DNA of 64,000 nucleotides from CAXXOK01 sp963675925 (GCA_963675925.2 CAXXIB010000004.1:186001-250000); one strand, 5' to 3'. Positions 33,942 through 42,994 are shown, counted from the first letter of the stretch. Numbers and translations: made by a program. The notes: generated by a model not told the origin, from the sequence alone.

Positions 33942-34361
33942 ATGGCACTACTGAATTTTCACAAGAAAGCACAAGCAAACTCCTGCAACTGTGAAGGGGA
34001 TACCTGCTGCACGACAAAGCAAGCGGCCACCGATGCCTGCTGCTGCGCAGGCGACGATTGCTGCACCCCCGAAGAGACCAGCGGCTGCTGTTGCTCGTCC
34101 GATACTGAAACAACCCAGCTTATCCAAGTGCTAGGCGGTGGCTGTAAGAACTGCCATAAGCTGATGGACCATGTACACAAAGCACTAGAAACCCTGGGGC
34201 TTGATGAACCCGTCGAACTGGTAATGGATATGGCAGTCATTGCAGGGTACGGCGTTATGTCCACCCCCGCGCTGGTTGTGGACGGCAAGGTTGTATCCAC
34301 CGGCCGCGTTTTAAGCCCGGAACAGGCCGCCGAGGCCATCCAGAGCGTGCGGAATCAGTAA
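33942..34361 (+). CDS. Cys-rich thioredoxin-fold protein associated with the ArsP-like permease
   Basis: A 139-residue protein in two parts. Residues 1-55 contain 12 cysteines in clusters (CNC, CC, CCC, CC, CCC) spaced by acidic residues, like a metallothionein-type sponge. Residues about 57-139 form a small thioredoxin-like domain of the MTH895/TM0996 type, with active site GGGCKNCHKL (Cys68, Cys71), the cis-Pro STPALVVDGK, and VVSTGRVLS. GGAGG lies 10 nt before ATG 33942. It follows the permease by 17 nt and ends the operon. A role in binding or reducing metalloid for delivery to the permease is inference. Confidence 0.82.
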   Translation: MALLNFHKKAQANSCNCEGDTCCTTKQAATDACCCAGDDCCTPEETSGCCCSSDTETTQLIQVLGGGCKNCHKLMDHVHKALETLGLDEPVELVMDMAVIAGYGVMSTPALVVDGKVVSTGRVLSPEQAAEAIQSVRNQ

Positions 34362-34381
34362 ACTCCATAGTATCGCAACAG

Positions 34382-34410
34382 AAAAGCCGCGCTTACGAGC
34401 GCGGCTTTTT
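34382..34410. terminator. Bidirectional terminator after the ars operon
   Basis: A perfect 12-bp stem (AAAAGCCGCGCT / AGCGCGGCTTTT) with a TACG loop, followed by T on the plus strand and preceded by A's. It lies between the convergent ars operon and the mre operon. Confidence 0.9.
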
Positions 34411-34445
34411 GTTGTACACGGTTTACTCTACAGTACGTCTGCTTA

Positions 34446-34703
34446 CTATAGCGCCTGCCGTAAGATTTTAGCTACTTTCTTTTTTGTGCATACACCTTCG
34501 TGCATTTTCTGTCCATCCACATAGAAACAGGGCACATACCAGTAATCATATTGGCTTGCAATGCCCGGACACAGTTGCTCATCAATTAGCTCAATATCCA
34601 GCGCCTGCAAGTCCGAATCTTCTGTCAGCGCTTCCTCCACCCAGCGGCGGGCATAGCGGCAAAACGGACAGCTTTCAAAGTGGAACAGGAGTACCTTTTT
34701 CAT
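34446..34703 (-). CDS. Glutaredoxin-like/thioredoxin-fold protein
   Basis: An 85-residue protein with a CPFC active site (Cys12, Cys15) after an N-terminal beta strand (VLLFHFES), and VPCFYVDG with the cis-Pro. It is probably a small redox or thiol-disulfide protein. ATG 34703 has AAGGA about 12 nt upstream, weak in spacing. It lies 49 nt downstream of rodA on the same strand, so it may be the last gene of the elongasome operon; whether it acts on Mre/RodA proteins is unknown. Confidence 0.8.
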   Translation of the reverse strand: MKKVLLFHFESCPFCRYARRWVEEALTEDSDLQALDIELIDEQLCPGIASQYDYWYVPCFYVDGQKMHEGVCTKKKVAKILRQAL

Positions 34704-34752
34704 AGTGCAGCGTTTTCCTTCCTGCAATTAATACAATCACCCGGCCAGTAAA

Positions 34753-35952
34753 TCAGCCTGTGTAGCGTCCCTTAATGCGGGTCTGCGGCGTTAACCCTCG
34801 CATGCCACTGGTAATGCTGCGGTTCATGACCATGTTGAGCACTAGCCCGATTCCCGCCATGTTGGTCACCAGGTTACTGCCGCCATAGCTCAAAAACGGC
34901 AGCGGAATGCCCGTAATGGGCATCAGGCCTATGGTCATCGCCACGTTTTGGAACACATGGAACAGCATCATGCCCATAACCCCGATAATTACCAACTGGC
35001 CGAAGCGCTCCTGCGTAAAGTAAGCCAGATAGGTCATGCGCAATAGCATCAGTAAATACGCGCCCAGCACACTCAGCGTGCCCCAGAAGCCAAACGCTTC
35101 GCCGATGGCCGAGAAGATAAAGTCCGTATAGTCCTGGGGTACATAGTCCAGCTGGCTGAAGCTGCCTTCCTTAAACATACCGATGCCGCTGAGGCCGCCG
35201 GACCCGATCGCAATTTTAGATTGGCTGACCTGGTAGGTTGCGTTGGCGTCCACCAGCTCCGGGTTGACGAAGGACAGGATACGCGTAATGCGGTAGTCGT
35301 CGATACCGGATGCCATAATCACCCCGTAGAGAATAATCAGCGCCAGCACGCCTGCGGCGATAATCCCGCCCATGACCTTCATGCGGATGCCGCCAAAATA
35401 CATCATCACGCCGAATACGAAGACCATAACCAGCACCGAGCCGGTTTCGCCCTGAAGCAGCGTCAGCATCCACGGAATCCCCATCAAAAGCCCAAGCCGC
35501 AGGGATGATTTTAGGGTACCCAGGGGGTTGTCCGTCTTCTCCAGGTACTTGGCGGTGGTGATAATGCAGGCAAGCTTGACAAACTCCGACGGCTGCAGCG
35601 TGTAGCCCCAGATGACTTCAATCCACGCCTTAACACCGGCAGCCTGACCGCCCAAGGCGACCAGCAGCAAAAAGCAGGCGAACAGATAAAACACCTGCGA
35701 ACGCCGGCGGATAAAATCGTGCGGGAAGAAGGTCACAAAGCCAATCACGATCGGCGAGATCAGGAAAAATATCGCCTGCCGCAGCCCGTAGTACGATGCC
35801 ACAATGTAGTTCAGCAGTGTATCTTCCGTGCTCGATGAGGTGGAAAATGTTGCTACAGCAACGCAGAGCACCCCAAAGGCCGCCAGTGCAAAGGCCAGTC
35901 CCGCCAGTATATAGTCAAAATGCGCCTTGGAACGGCGACTCTCGTTCATCAT
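34753..35952 (-). CDS. rodA: Rod-shape SEDS glycosyltransferase RodA
   Basis: A polytopic SEDS-family peptidoglycan polymerase of 399 residues, working with PBP2 in the elongasome. About ten hydrophobic segments are visible. Family motifs are TLQPSEFVKLACI, LQGETGSVLV, and the C-terminal GLMPITGIPLPFLSYGGSNL. The ATG of ATGATG overlaps the minD stop. It lies in the operon maf-mreBCD-mrdA-minD-rodA, so the RodA assignment over FtsW rests on context as well as sequence. Confidence 0.93.
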   Translation of the reverse strand: MMNESRRSKAHFDYILAGLAFALAAFGVLCVAVATFSTSSSTEDTLLNYIVASYYGLRQAIFFLISPIVIGFVTFFPHDFIRRRSQVFYLFACFLLLVALGGQAAGVKAWIEVIWGYTLQPSEFVKLACIITTAKYLEKTDNPLGTLKSSLRLGLLMGIPWMLTLLQGETGSVLVMVFVFGVMMYFGGIRMKVMGGIIAAGVLALIILYGVIMASGIDDYRITRILSFVNPELVDANATYQVSQSKIAIGSGGLSGIGMFKEGSFSQLDYVPQDYTDFIFSAIGEAFGFWGTLSVLGAYLLMLLRMTYLAYFTQERFGQLVIIGVMGMMLFHVFQNVAMTIGLMPITGIPLPFLSYGGSNLVTNMAGIGLVLNMVMNRSITSGMRGLTPQTRIKGRYTG

Positions 35953-36749
35953 GCCTGTTGTGTTCCTCTCCGTATGCGGTGAAACCAGCTTTTTTTAACC
36001 TTGGGCGGCACAATATCCGCCATGGGTACAACCTTGCCGGACAAGCGTTTGGCAATGCGCTCTATAGCCAGCTTTGCCGGGCACTCGGTATCCATCACGG
36101 TCTGGTGACTGTGCAGTGCGCGCAGGACTTCGATATCATCGGGCACATAGCCCAGCAGCGGAATATCCAGCGTATCGGCAATGGCTTGGGGCGTTAACAT
36201 ATCGCCGCTTTCTACCAATGCCGGGATGATGCGGTTGACGATCAACAGCGGAGGAGCTTTCCCCTCGTCCCGGCAAAGGGCAATGATACGCTCACCGTCG
36301 CGGATGGATACATCGTCCGGCGTAACCACCAGCAGGGTATTTTGCACGCTGCTTAGCATTTTCCCGATCAGCGGGCTGATCCCGGCCGGTGCATCAGCCA
36401 GCACAAAAGCAAAGTGCTTTTGCAGCTTACGAACAATTTTCTGCATCAGTTCACTGTCAATTTCTTCGCTGGTGCCCAGCTGCCCGGCAGGCAGTAAGCC
36501 CAGTTCCGGCTGCGCCAGTGAATGCAGCACCGCCTGGGACAGCTTACAGTTCCCGCGCGCATAATCCAGCACATCGTACACGATGCTGTTTTCCATCCCC
36601 AGGTGGAGATCCAGACAGCGCAGGCCGATATCCATGTCCAAAAGCACGGTTTTCCAGCCTTCCCGGACAAGCGCCAGCGCCAATGCAGCAGCCAGCGTGG
36701 ATTTTCCCACACCACCCTTGCCGGACGCGATCATCCAGGTATTTTCCAT
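35949..36749 (-). CDS. minD: MinD-family septum-site ATPase
   Basis: A 266-residue membrane-associated ATPase of the ParA/MinD family. The deviant Walker A is ASGKGGVGKST near residue 8, with LLDMDIGLRCLDLHLGMEN following, and VLADAPAGI as Walker B-like. The C-terminus (KKSWFHRIRRG) has the basic amphipathic look of a membrane-targeting helix. AGGAG lies 7 nt before the ATG. Normally MinD recruits MinC to block division at the poles; no minC or minE is found between mrdA and rodA here. Confidence 0.9.
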   Translation of the reverse strand: MENTWMIASGKGGVGKSTLAAALALALVREGWKTVLLDMDIGLRCLDLHLGMENSIVYDVLDYARGNCKLSQAVLHSLAQPELGLLPAGQLGTSEEIDSELMQKIVRKLQKHFAFVLADAPAGISPLIGKMLSSVQNTLLVVTPDDVSIRDGERIIALCRDEGKAPPLLIVNRIIPALVESGDMLTPQAIADTLDIPLLGYVPDDIEVLRALHSHQTVMDTECPAKLAIERIAKRLSGKVVPMADIVPPKVKKSWFHRIRRGTQQA

Positions 36750-36810
36750 CGTATATCTCCTAGCATAGTCAGTAAGTCAAGGTAAGGCAGAACAAAGTTT
36801 GCTTTCCTGC

Positions 36811-39384
36811 CTACGGTGCCAGCATATTGCCGCCGGGGAACCCGACATCCGTGGTTCTCAGTGTTTTCTGGTCCATATACCAGCCGACAAAGTCTTTGGC
36901 GGCAAGGCTTGCCATACCACCGCTGAGCCCTGAGGGGATAAACACAACCACACAGATTTCGGGCTTATCAAACGGTGCCAGCATAACGAACCAGGAGTTG
37001 TTTTCCAGGTCGATGGAGGTAACCTCGGCGGTTCCTGTTTTCGCGGCGACGTTATCTTTATACTCCCAGTCATCAAAGTACTGCCTAGCAGTACCGCTTT
37101 CGTCAACAACGCCTTTCATGCCTTGCAGAATTAAATCCAGGTACTCCTGCACTTCATGTTCACCGTCGGTAGACTCAAACGTATTGAGCACTGTGGGGGT
37201 ACGCTGGCTTAGAATATCGCCTTCGGGCGATGTAATTGAATCCACAATCATCAGGTTGTTGACCACGCCGCCGTTGCCAAGCGTTGCAACATAACGGCTG
37301 ACCGCTGCGGGCGTGAGCACGGTGATGGACTGGCCGATGGCCACCTGAATGGTCTGCGCGCCGCCCCATTTAATATCGTTGAGCGCGAAGTAAATTTCAC
37401 CGATCACTGCTTGCAGGTGCACCATTTCGCGCGTCATGTTCAGCTCTTCCATCAGGATGGGACGGATGCTGACAACCCAATCGCCCTGCGCTGTGTTGAC
37501 TGCCATATCCATCAGCCGTTTCACACAGCGGTTCAGGCTTTCATCATCGTAGGTGATGTTACGAATCGCACCTTGATTGCGCAGATGCTTTTTCACGGCG
37601 TTGAACACGATAATCGGCACAGCCGTATCCTGTGATGCTTCATTCATGGGCTTGCTCGGATCGTACAGGCTGGTCTGGTTTCCGACCACGCTGCGTTCCT
37701 CGCCGGGCAGGTCCACACCGGTGCGGCTGGTAAGTCCGTACTCCGACGCATACTGGTACAGCCTGTCTTCCTTCAAGCGATCTCCCAAGGTGTAGAAGAA
37801 AAAGTTACAGGAGTTGGAAATACCCTGTACGATCGTTTGATTCTGGTGCTTGTAACGCTGCGATGCGGAAATCCAGCACTTAGGGGCGGTGTTGGGGTCT
37901 TTGGTGTACACCATGAACAACCCGCCGTCGTCAATGGTTTCTTCCGGTAGAAGTTCGCCTTCCATCAGCGCAGCCAGCGACGGTACCATCTTGAAGATTG
38001 ATCCTGGCGTGGCGCGGGCATGGATATTGTAGTTCATGAGCACATTGCGCTCATCTGTTAAGATTTCGCGGCTTTCATCCCCCGCAGCAATCAGGGCGTT
38101 CAGGTCATAGGTCGGGTAGTTGACCATCGCCAGTACGCGGCCTTCCATGTCAATGACCATCATGGCAGCACGGTCTGCCAGCGAAAGCGGGTATTTCTCC
38201 CAGTTGCGCTCTTCAATATCAATGCGGTTGGCCTCCTGCCAGGAGTTTTTCATCAACCGCTTTTCCTGTTCCATGCGCGTGTTAGCCACGTTATCGGCCA
38301 GCGCGCGCTCCGCCTGCTGCTGATAGCTGGCATTAATCGTCAGCTTGACGTTGTTGCCATCCTGCGGCTCGACATACGATAGCTCGCGGGTGATTTTCCC
38401 TACATTGTCGCGCTCGACAATGCGGTACCCCTGCCGGGCATCGTTATTCTGGGTGAGCCAGTCTTCCATCGATGCCTCAATGCCGTCCAGACCGATGGTA
38501 TCGGAGTATTTATAGCCTTTGGTTTTCAGATCTTCCCACTTGGAAATAGAAGGAATCGCGCCGATATAGCCGATCACCTGTGCAGCCAGTGTGCTGCGCG
38601 GATACACGCGCTTGGTTCCCACCGCAATTTCCATCCCCGGCATGTTCATGGACCGGGTTTCAATCTCGTTTACGGTTTTCTCGCTGACATCTTCGGCGAT
38701 CACAACAGGCTGGGAGAGAAACAGGTTCATCTGCATCTCGGAATACACTGCCATGACCTTGAGCATCTTCTCTTCGTCCATGTCCTCTGGAATCTGATAG
38801 CGATCTATCAGTTTTTCCATGGCCGCGGCGGCGGTAGGCACGCGGGTGACGGTAAAGTAGTTGTTGTTGCGCCACTGGGTCTCGCGCGTTTGCAAAACCG
38901 CTTCCGACACGCCAGAGCCGAAATAAAACTCCCACTCGCCCACCGGTACGCTGGGGTTGGGGTCTACATAGGCTTCATCCTCCGGCAGGGTCTTGCGGCG
39001 GATGACAAATTCCACGCTGAGTTCGCTGCCATTGGCCTCGATGATATCAATCGCATCAGAAATGGCACGAGTGAAGCCAATATAATCATTTTCTGAGTTG
39101 CTGGACGCGTCACGGTAAAAGGTGACATTATAGATTTTCTCATCCTTGGCCAGAATGACCGCTTCGGAATCGGTAATCATGCCGCGGCTGCCCCGCAGCG
39201 AAATTTTGGTCGTACGCTTAGTGGCAGCGGTTTCCTGGTACTCGTAGCTGGACGTAAGCTGCAGGTTTGCCGTACCGATAATCAAGTACACAAACATCAC
39301 AATCATGATACCGATAAACGAAAGGTATCGTAAAGGCAAATTATAGCCCTGTCTTCCCTGGTCGCGGTTTTTCTGTGAAAACAT
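36811..39384 (-). CDS. mrdA: Penicillin-binding protein 2 (elongasome transpeptidase)
   Basis: An 857-residue class B PBP with an N-terminal membrane anchor (about 18-40) and a long dimerisation/pedestal domain. The transpeptidase motifs are SxxK at Ser462 (TPGSIFKMV), SxN at Ser525 (NSCNFFF), and KTG at Lys782 (AAKTGTAEV). The stretch between SxN and KTG is about 255 residues, longer than usual, and includes an unfamiliar segment near 600-660. It cross-links peptidoglycan along the cylinder with RodA. GGAAGG precedes the ATG; it lies 21 nt after mreD. Confidence 0.94.
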   Translation of the reverse strand: MFSQKNRDQGRQGYNLPLRYLSFIGIMIVMFVYLIIGTANLQLTSSYEYQETAATKRTTKISLRGSRGMITDSEAVILAKDEKIYNVTFYRDASSNSENDYIGFTRAISDAIDIIEANGSELSVEFVIRRKTLPEDEAYVDPNPSVPVGEWEFYFGSGVSEAVLQTRETQWRNNNYFTVTRVPTAAAAMEKLIDRYQIPEDMDEEKMLKVMAVYSEMQMNLFLSQPVVIAEDVSEKTVNEIETRSMNMPGMEIAVGTKRVYPRSTLAAQVIGYIGAIPSISKWEDLKTKGYKYSDTIGLDGIEASMEDWLTQNNDARQGYRIVERDNVGKITRELSYVEPQDGNNVKLTINASYQQQAERALADNVANTRMEQEKRLMKNSWQEANRIDIEERNWEKYPLSLADRAAMMVIDMEGRVLAMVNYPTYDLNALIAAGDESREILTDERNVLMNYNIHARATPGSIFKMVPSLAALMEGELLPEETIDDGGLFMVYTKDPNTAPKCWISASQRYKHQNQTIVQGISNSCNFFFYTLGDRLKEDRLYQYASEYGLTSRTGVDLPGEERSVVGNQTSLYDPSKPMNEASQDTAVPIIVFNAVKKHLRNQGAIRNITYDDESLNRCVKRLMDMAVNTAQGDWVVSIRPILMEELNMTREMVHLQAVIGEIYFALNDIKWGGAQTIQVAIGQSITVLTPAAVSRYVATLGNGGVVNNLMIVDSITSPEGDILSQRTPTVLNTFESTDGEHEVQEYLDLILQGMKGVVDESGTARQYFDDWEYKDNVAAKTGTAEVTSIDLENNSWFVMLAPFDKPEICVVVFIPSGLSGGMASLAAKDFVGWYMDQKTLRTTDVGFPGGNMLAP

Positions 39385-39405
39385 TGATTATCCTTCCAAA
39401 ACAGC

Positions 39406-39960
39406 TTAGGAGCTGCGGGGCGCTTTGCGCAGTTTGTGAATCCCAAACCAGTAGCGGATGGGAAACTGCAGCAGCCCGGCCAGCAATGTGGTGTACAGCA
39501 TGGAGATGAGTGCGCGGCTGTAGTGGCCGAAATCCAGATGGATTCCTATGAGGTAAATGTACAAGAGGTGTACCGCTTCAAACACAAAAATGCTCACCAA
39601 TGCGCTTAATACCGTGCGAAGACGCGCAGGTAATCGCAGTGCTTGTTTGCCGGTGGAGCGATCTTCTTCCATGCGTCGCTCGCTTTTGTCGGCAAAGAAC
39701 AGCGCGCCCAGCATCGCACACACCGGGTAGAGGATGACATCGATATACTCCAGTGATGGCATCATAATCTCCAGCAAGTACCCTACCGTCAATGCAATGA
39801 CGAACGTATACTTGCGCCCAAGGGCTACGCTGACCACCGCCATGATGGCGATGGCAAAGTTTGGCGCAACGCCTGCAATTCCAAGGTGCACTGAAACCGT
39901 TGCCTGCAAAAGATAGGTTAGCAAAGTCAGCACAACAAACTGTAAGCCTTTCCTAATCAA
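39406..39960 (-). CDS. mreD: Rod shape-determining membrane protein MreD
   Basis: A 184-residue integral membrane protein with about five hydrophobic segments; MreD connects MreC, MreB and PBP2. The sequence is divergent, but LGRKYTFVIALTVGYLLEIMMPSLEYIDVILYPVC (seen as GYLLEIMMPS and YPVCAMLGALF) and the position between mreC and mrdA fit. The start is TTG 39960, with GGAGG 8 nt upstream inside the mreC end; the mreC stop directly precedes it. Confidence 0.87.
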   Translation of the reverse strand: MIRKGLQFVVLTLLTYLLQATVSVHLGIAGVAPNFAIAIMAVVSVALGRKYTFVIALTVGYLLEIMMPSLEYIDVILYPVCAMLGALFFADKSERRMEEDRSTGKQALRLPARLRTVLSALVSIFVFEAVHLLYIYLIGIHLDFGHYSRALISMLYTTLLAGLLQFPIRYWFGIHKLRKAPRSS

Positions 39961-41175
39961 TCAGTCATCCTCCACAGTCAGTTCCAGCGGCGGTGCCGTC
40001 GGGGTTGGCGACGGCGACGGCGGCAGGGTGTAGCTAAGGGGGTTGTCCGGTTCATCGGTCGCATCAGGAACAACATAGCTTAAACTGTCACTCTCTGTTG
40101 TGGGCTCGGGTGTAACGGTTATCACGGTGCCGTCGGGCGCGGTGGTCTGCTGGGGTAGATCGCCGGTCGGTTCAGGCGTGGGTGCAAGCTGGAAGAAGTC
40201 CGACCCGATCTGGATGGTGGGAATCGGGCGCGGGGTATCCAGCGCAACGAAGTCCATGGTGTTATTTATATCCTGTACATTGACTTCCTCAGCCTCCGGC
40301 TGGTAGCGCAGGACGATGACTTCCTCGATGTGCTCAAAATCGGCAATCGGCTCGACCACGACGAAGCTTTTATTGGACTCCATCCCGCGCGTAGACTCGC
40401 GCACATTGCCGATGGGGATGCCTTTGGGAAAGCCCAGGCCCACACCGGATGTAACCACTTTATCACCGGGACGCGGCAGGTGGTCCTCCGGCAGATAGTA
40501 CATGCGACACATAGCCGTACCATCCACGCCCAAGGTGCCGCGCACGGTGCCCTGATCGCGAGTGGAGGAAATCAGCGCGGCAATGCTGGCATCGCTGTCG
40601 ATAATCGTACGGACGCTTGCACTGGTCGCTTTGGTATTATAGGTATACCCCACCAGTGCGCCGCCCATGGTGACAGCCATAAAGTCCTCCACCCCGTTTT
40701 GCAGGCCACGGTTGATGGTAAACACCGAGAAATAGTTGCCATCGGTGCGGCTGATAACACTGGCGACCAGCGGATTCATGCTTTCGTTGACGGAGATTTC
40801 CCCGTACAGTTCCTGGTATACAGCCAGCTGGCGTTCCAAATCGTCTGCCCGCATGGCCTGGTACACCAGCTGCTCGTTTTCCAGCTTGATTTCGTTATAG
40901 GCGGTTTCCAGATTGGCGCGCAGCTTCAATGTGCGCAGATAATCAACTACAGCGTTTACAACGCTGGAAAACCCGGTCTGCAATGGTGTCATGACAGTTG
41001 CTACGCCGTTTTCCGGCACACGCAGTGCATCTTCACCCGTAATCAGCGCAAACAGGTGCGACCCCGCAAGCGCAAGCAGTACAACAACCACAATCACGAT
41101 GGCGGCACGCTTATGCCCCCGCCATTTGCGCGGGTTACGGTTCTGTTGTTTCGTATCCGGCTTGCTGCCGTCCAT
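39961..41175 (-). CDS. mreC: Rod shape-determining protein MreC
   Basis: A 404-residue bitopic protein with an N-terminal membrane segment (AAIVIVVVVLLALAGSHLF), a coiled coil (about 70-115, including LETAYNEIKLENEQLVYQAM) and the two-barrel periplasmic/extracellular region (SVISRTDGNYFSVFTINRG, and DKVVTSGVGLGFPKGIPIG). The C-terminal 100 residues are Pro/Thr-rich (PTPEPTGDLPQQ, PPSPSPTPTAPP), longer than in Bacillus MreC and probably disordered in the wall. It lies 27 nt after mreB. Confidence 0.93.
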   Translation of the reverse strand: MDGSKPDTKQQNRNPRKWRGHKRAAIVIVVVVLLALAGSHLFALITGEDALRVPENGVATVMTPLQTGFSSVVNAVVDYLRTLKLRANLETAYNEIKLENEQLVYQAMRADDLERQLAVYQELYGEISVNESMNPLVASVISRTDGNYFSVFTINRGLQNGVEDFMAVTMGGALVGYTYNTKATSASVRTIIDSDASIAALISSTRDQGTVRGTLGVDGTAMCRMYYLPEDHLPRPGDKVVTSGVGLGFPKGIPIGNVRESTRGMESNKSFVVVEPIADFEHIEEVIVLRYQPEAEEVNVQDINNTMDFVALDTPRPIPTIQIGSDFFQLAPTPEPTGDLPQQTTAPDGTVITVTPEPTTESDSLSYVVPDATDEPDNPLSYTLPPSPSPTPTAPPLELTVEDD

Positions 41176-41202
41176 GCATTGTCCTCCAGTTCAGGGGTTG
41201 GC

Positions 41203-42231
41203 TTAATTCTCTTTCAAGAAGCCAGAGTATCCAAGCTGTTCCAGAACATCGAAGTTTTCGATGATGTTGCCAAGTCCTAAGACCGCGCAATCAGCCGGTT
41301 CCTTAGCCAGCAGGACTGGGATGCCCAGTTCGCTGGCAATCATCTGGTCCATACCATACAGCTGCGCACCGCCGCCGGTCAGATAAATGCCGTTGTGCAT
41401 CACATCGGCGGTCAATTCCGGTGGTGTGCGCTCCAGCAGCCACTTAATCGCGCTTAGAATGGCCACGCAGGGGTCGTGTATCGCTTCATAAATCTGCGCC
41501 GCGGTGATCTCGGTCGTCTGCGGCAGGTTGGTGATAAGGTCACGGCCGCGGATGCGCGCTTTGCGCTCTTCTGCAATGGGCAGGGCTGCACCCAGGTCGA
41601 GCTTCACCTCTTCTGCCGTGCGGTCGCCGATGAGAATATTGAACTCGCGCTTGATATAGTTGGTGATCGCATCGTCCATCTTCACCCCGCCGACACGGAT
41701 GGAGTGGCTGATGACCACGCCGCCCAGGGAAATGATAGCAATATCCGTGGTGCCGCCGCCGATATCCACCACCATGCAGCCGTTGGGCTCAAACACCGGC
41801 AGGCCGCTGCCAAGCGCTGACGCAAACGGTTTTTCCACAAGGTATACCTTGCGCGCGCCCGAGGCCCTAGCCGCTTCCAGCACCGCGCGGCGCTCGATGG
41901 GCGAAATGGAGGACGGACAGGTTAAAAAGGTGCGGGGCTTCATCAAGTAGCTGGAACCGATTGCCTTGCGAATGAAGTACTGAATCAAAATCTGCGCCAT
42001 TTCAAAATCGGAAATGATGCCCTCGCGCATCGGGCGGATGGCCGTGATGCCCTCGGTAGTTCTGCCCAGCATAATCTTGGCATCATCGCCCACGGCACGG
42101 GCGCGCTGTTTATGGTCGTTGGTCACCACGACGATGGTCGGTTCGTTGACGACGATACCCTTGCCTTTTACGTAGACAAGCGTATTGCTGGTGCCCAGGT
42201 CGATCCCTAAATCACGCGCTACAAATCCCAT
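41203..42231 (-). CDS. mreB: Rod shape-determining actin homologue MreB
   Basis: A cytoskeletal ATPase of 342 residues that guides side-wall synthesis. Actin-fold motifs are DLGIDLGTSNTLVYVKGKG at the N-terminus, VVDIGGGTTDIAIISLGG (phosphate 2), and LTGGGAQLYGMDQMI (adenosine). ATG 42231 (MGFVARDL) is chosen because a GTG at 42240 sits too close to the AGGAT site. It follows maf by 27 nt and starts the mreBCD block. Confidence 0.97.
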   Translation of the reverse strand: MGFVARDLGIDLGTSNTLVYVKGKGIVVNEPTIVVVTNDHKQRARAVGDDAKIMLGRTTEGITAIRPMREGIISDFEMAQILIQYFIRKAIGSSYLMKPRTFLTCPSSISPIERRAVLEAARASGARKVYLVEKPFASALGSGLPVFEPNGCMVVDIGGGTTDIAIISLGGVVISHSIRVGGVKMDDAITNYIKREFNILIGDRTAEEVKLDLGAALPIAEERKARIRGRDLITNLPQTTEITAAQIYEAIHDPCVAILSAIKWLLERTPPELTADVMHNGIYLTGGGAQLYGMDQMIASELGIPVLLAKEPADCAVLGLGNIIENFDVLEQLGYSGFLKEN

Positions 42232-42258
42232 GCGTCGCACATCCTATTCAAACAGTTT

Positions 42259-42840
42259 TTACGGGTAGAGTCCGGCTTCCTCAAGCAACTCTTTCACTTC
42301 AGCCAGCGGAAGCCCGATCACGTTGGACGGGCCGCCTTCGATGTGATCAATAAACATACTGCCGGTACCCTGCATAGCATACGCGCCCGCTTTGTCCATG
42401 GGTTCGTCGGAAGCGGCGTAGCGCAAGCGCTCGATATCGTCTATCCGGCGGAAACGAACATCAGTCGTCGCCAGGCGGGAAAGGATACGGCCGTCCGGTA
42501 GATACAGGCACACGCCCGTGTAAACCTGGTGGGTGCGCTGCGATAGCATGGCAAGCATTTCGGCGGCTTCGTCATGGGTTCTGGGCTTGCCTAAAATCAC
42601 TTGATCCAGGCACACCAGCGTATCCGCCGCCAGCACGGGATAGGCGGGATAGTGTGCAAAAACATCTTCGCCTTTTTGCAGTGCAAGCGTCTGTACCTGG
42701 CTGGCCGCGCTGCCCGAAGCGATTTCCTCCACGTCGGACGGAATCACGGTATACGCAACCCCGAAATATGCCATCAGTTCACGCCTGCGGGGCGAGCCGG
42801 ACGCCAATATGAGCCGTGCTTTAGCAAGCGTCGTTTCCAT
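42259..42840 (-). CDS. maf: Maf-family nucleotide pyrophosphatase
   Basis: A house-cleaning nucleoside triphosphate pyrophosphatase of 193 residues, probably acting on dTTP/UTP or modified pyrimidine nucleotides. Motifs are LILASGSPRRRELM (the SGSPRR signature), VLAADTLVCLDQVILGKP, and YAMQGTGSMFIDHIEGGPSNVIGLPL. AAGGGG precedes ATG 42840. It stands at the head of the mre operon, a position common in Clostridia and Bacillus. Confidence 0.94.
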   Translation of the reverse strand: METTLAKARLILASGSPRRRELMAYFGVAYTVIPSDVEEIASGSAASQVQTLALQKGEDVFAHYPAYPVLAADTLVCLDQVILGKPRTHDEAAEMLAMLSQRTHQVYTGVCLYLPDGRILSRLATTDVRFRRIDDIERLRYAASDEPMDKAGAYAMQGTGSMFIDHIEGGPSNVIGLPLAEVKELLEEAGLYP

Positions 42841-42881
42841 GTCTGCGCCCCTTCCCAAAAACATACGTCCTTTGACATTGC

Positions 42882-42890
42882 ATTATACCA
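42882..42890 (-). promoter_or_regulatory. Extended -10 promoter of the maf-mre operon
   Basis: On the minus strand TGG-TATAAT (42890-42882) is an extended -10 element, about 40 nt upstream of the maf ATG. No convincing -35 hexamer lies 17 nt upstream. Confidence 0.55.
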
Positions 42891-42944
42891 TATCAGATTT
42901 GGAGCGTACACCCCTGCGTGCATTTGTTGCAATCATGTTACGAA

Positions 42945-42973
42945 AAAATCCGCCGCAAGCAGCGGCGGATTTT
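42945..42973 (-). terminator. Terminator of the ABC exporter genes
   Basis: A perfect 12-bp stem (AAAATCCGCCGC / GCGGCGGATTTT) with a 5-nt loop, followed by TT on the minus strand, 21 nt past the permease stop. Confidence 0.88.
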
Positions 42974-42994
42974 CATGCTCGATTCAGCGTAGCA

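Noticed and set aside
36750..36810. A short or broken minC between mrdA and minD
   Set aside because: The gap is only 61 nt and contains just the minD ribosome binding site; no minC remnant is visible.
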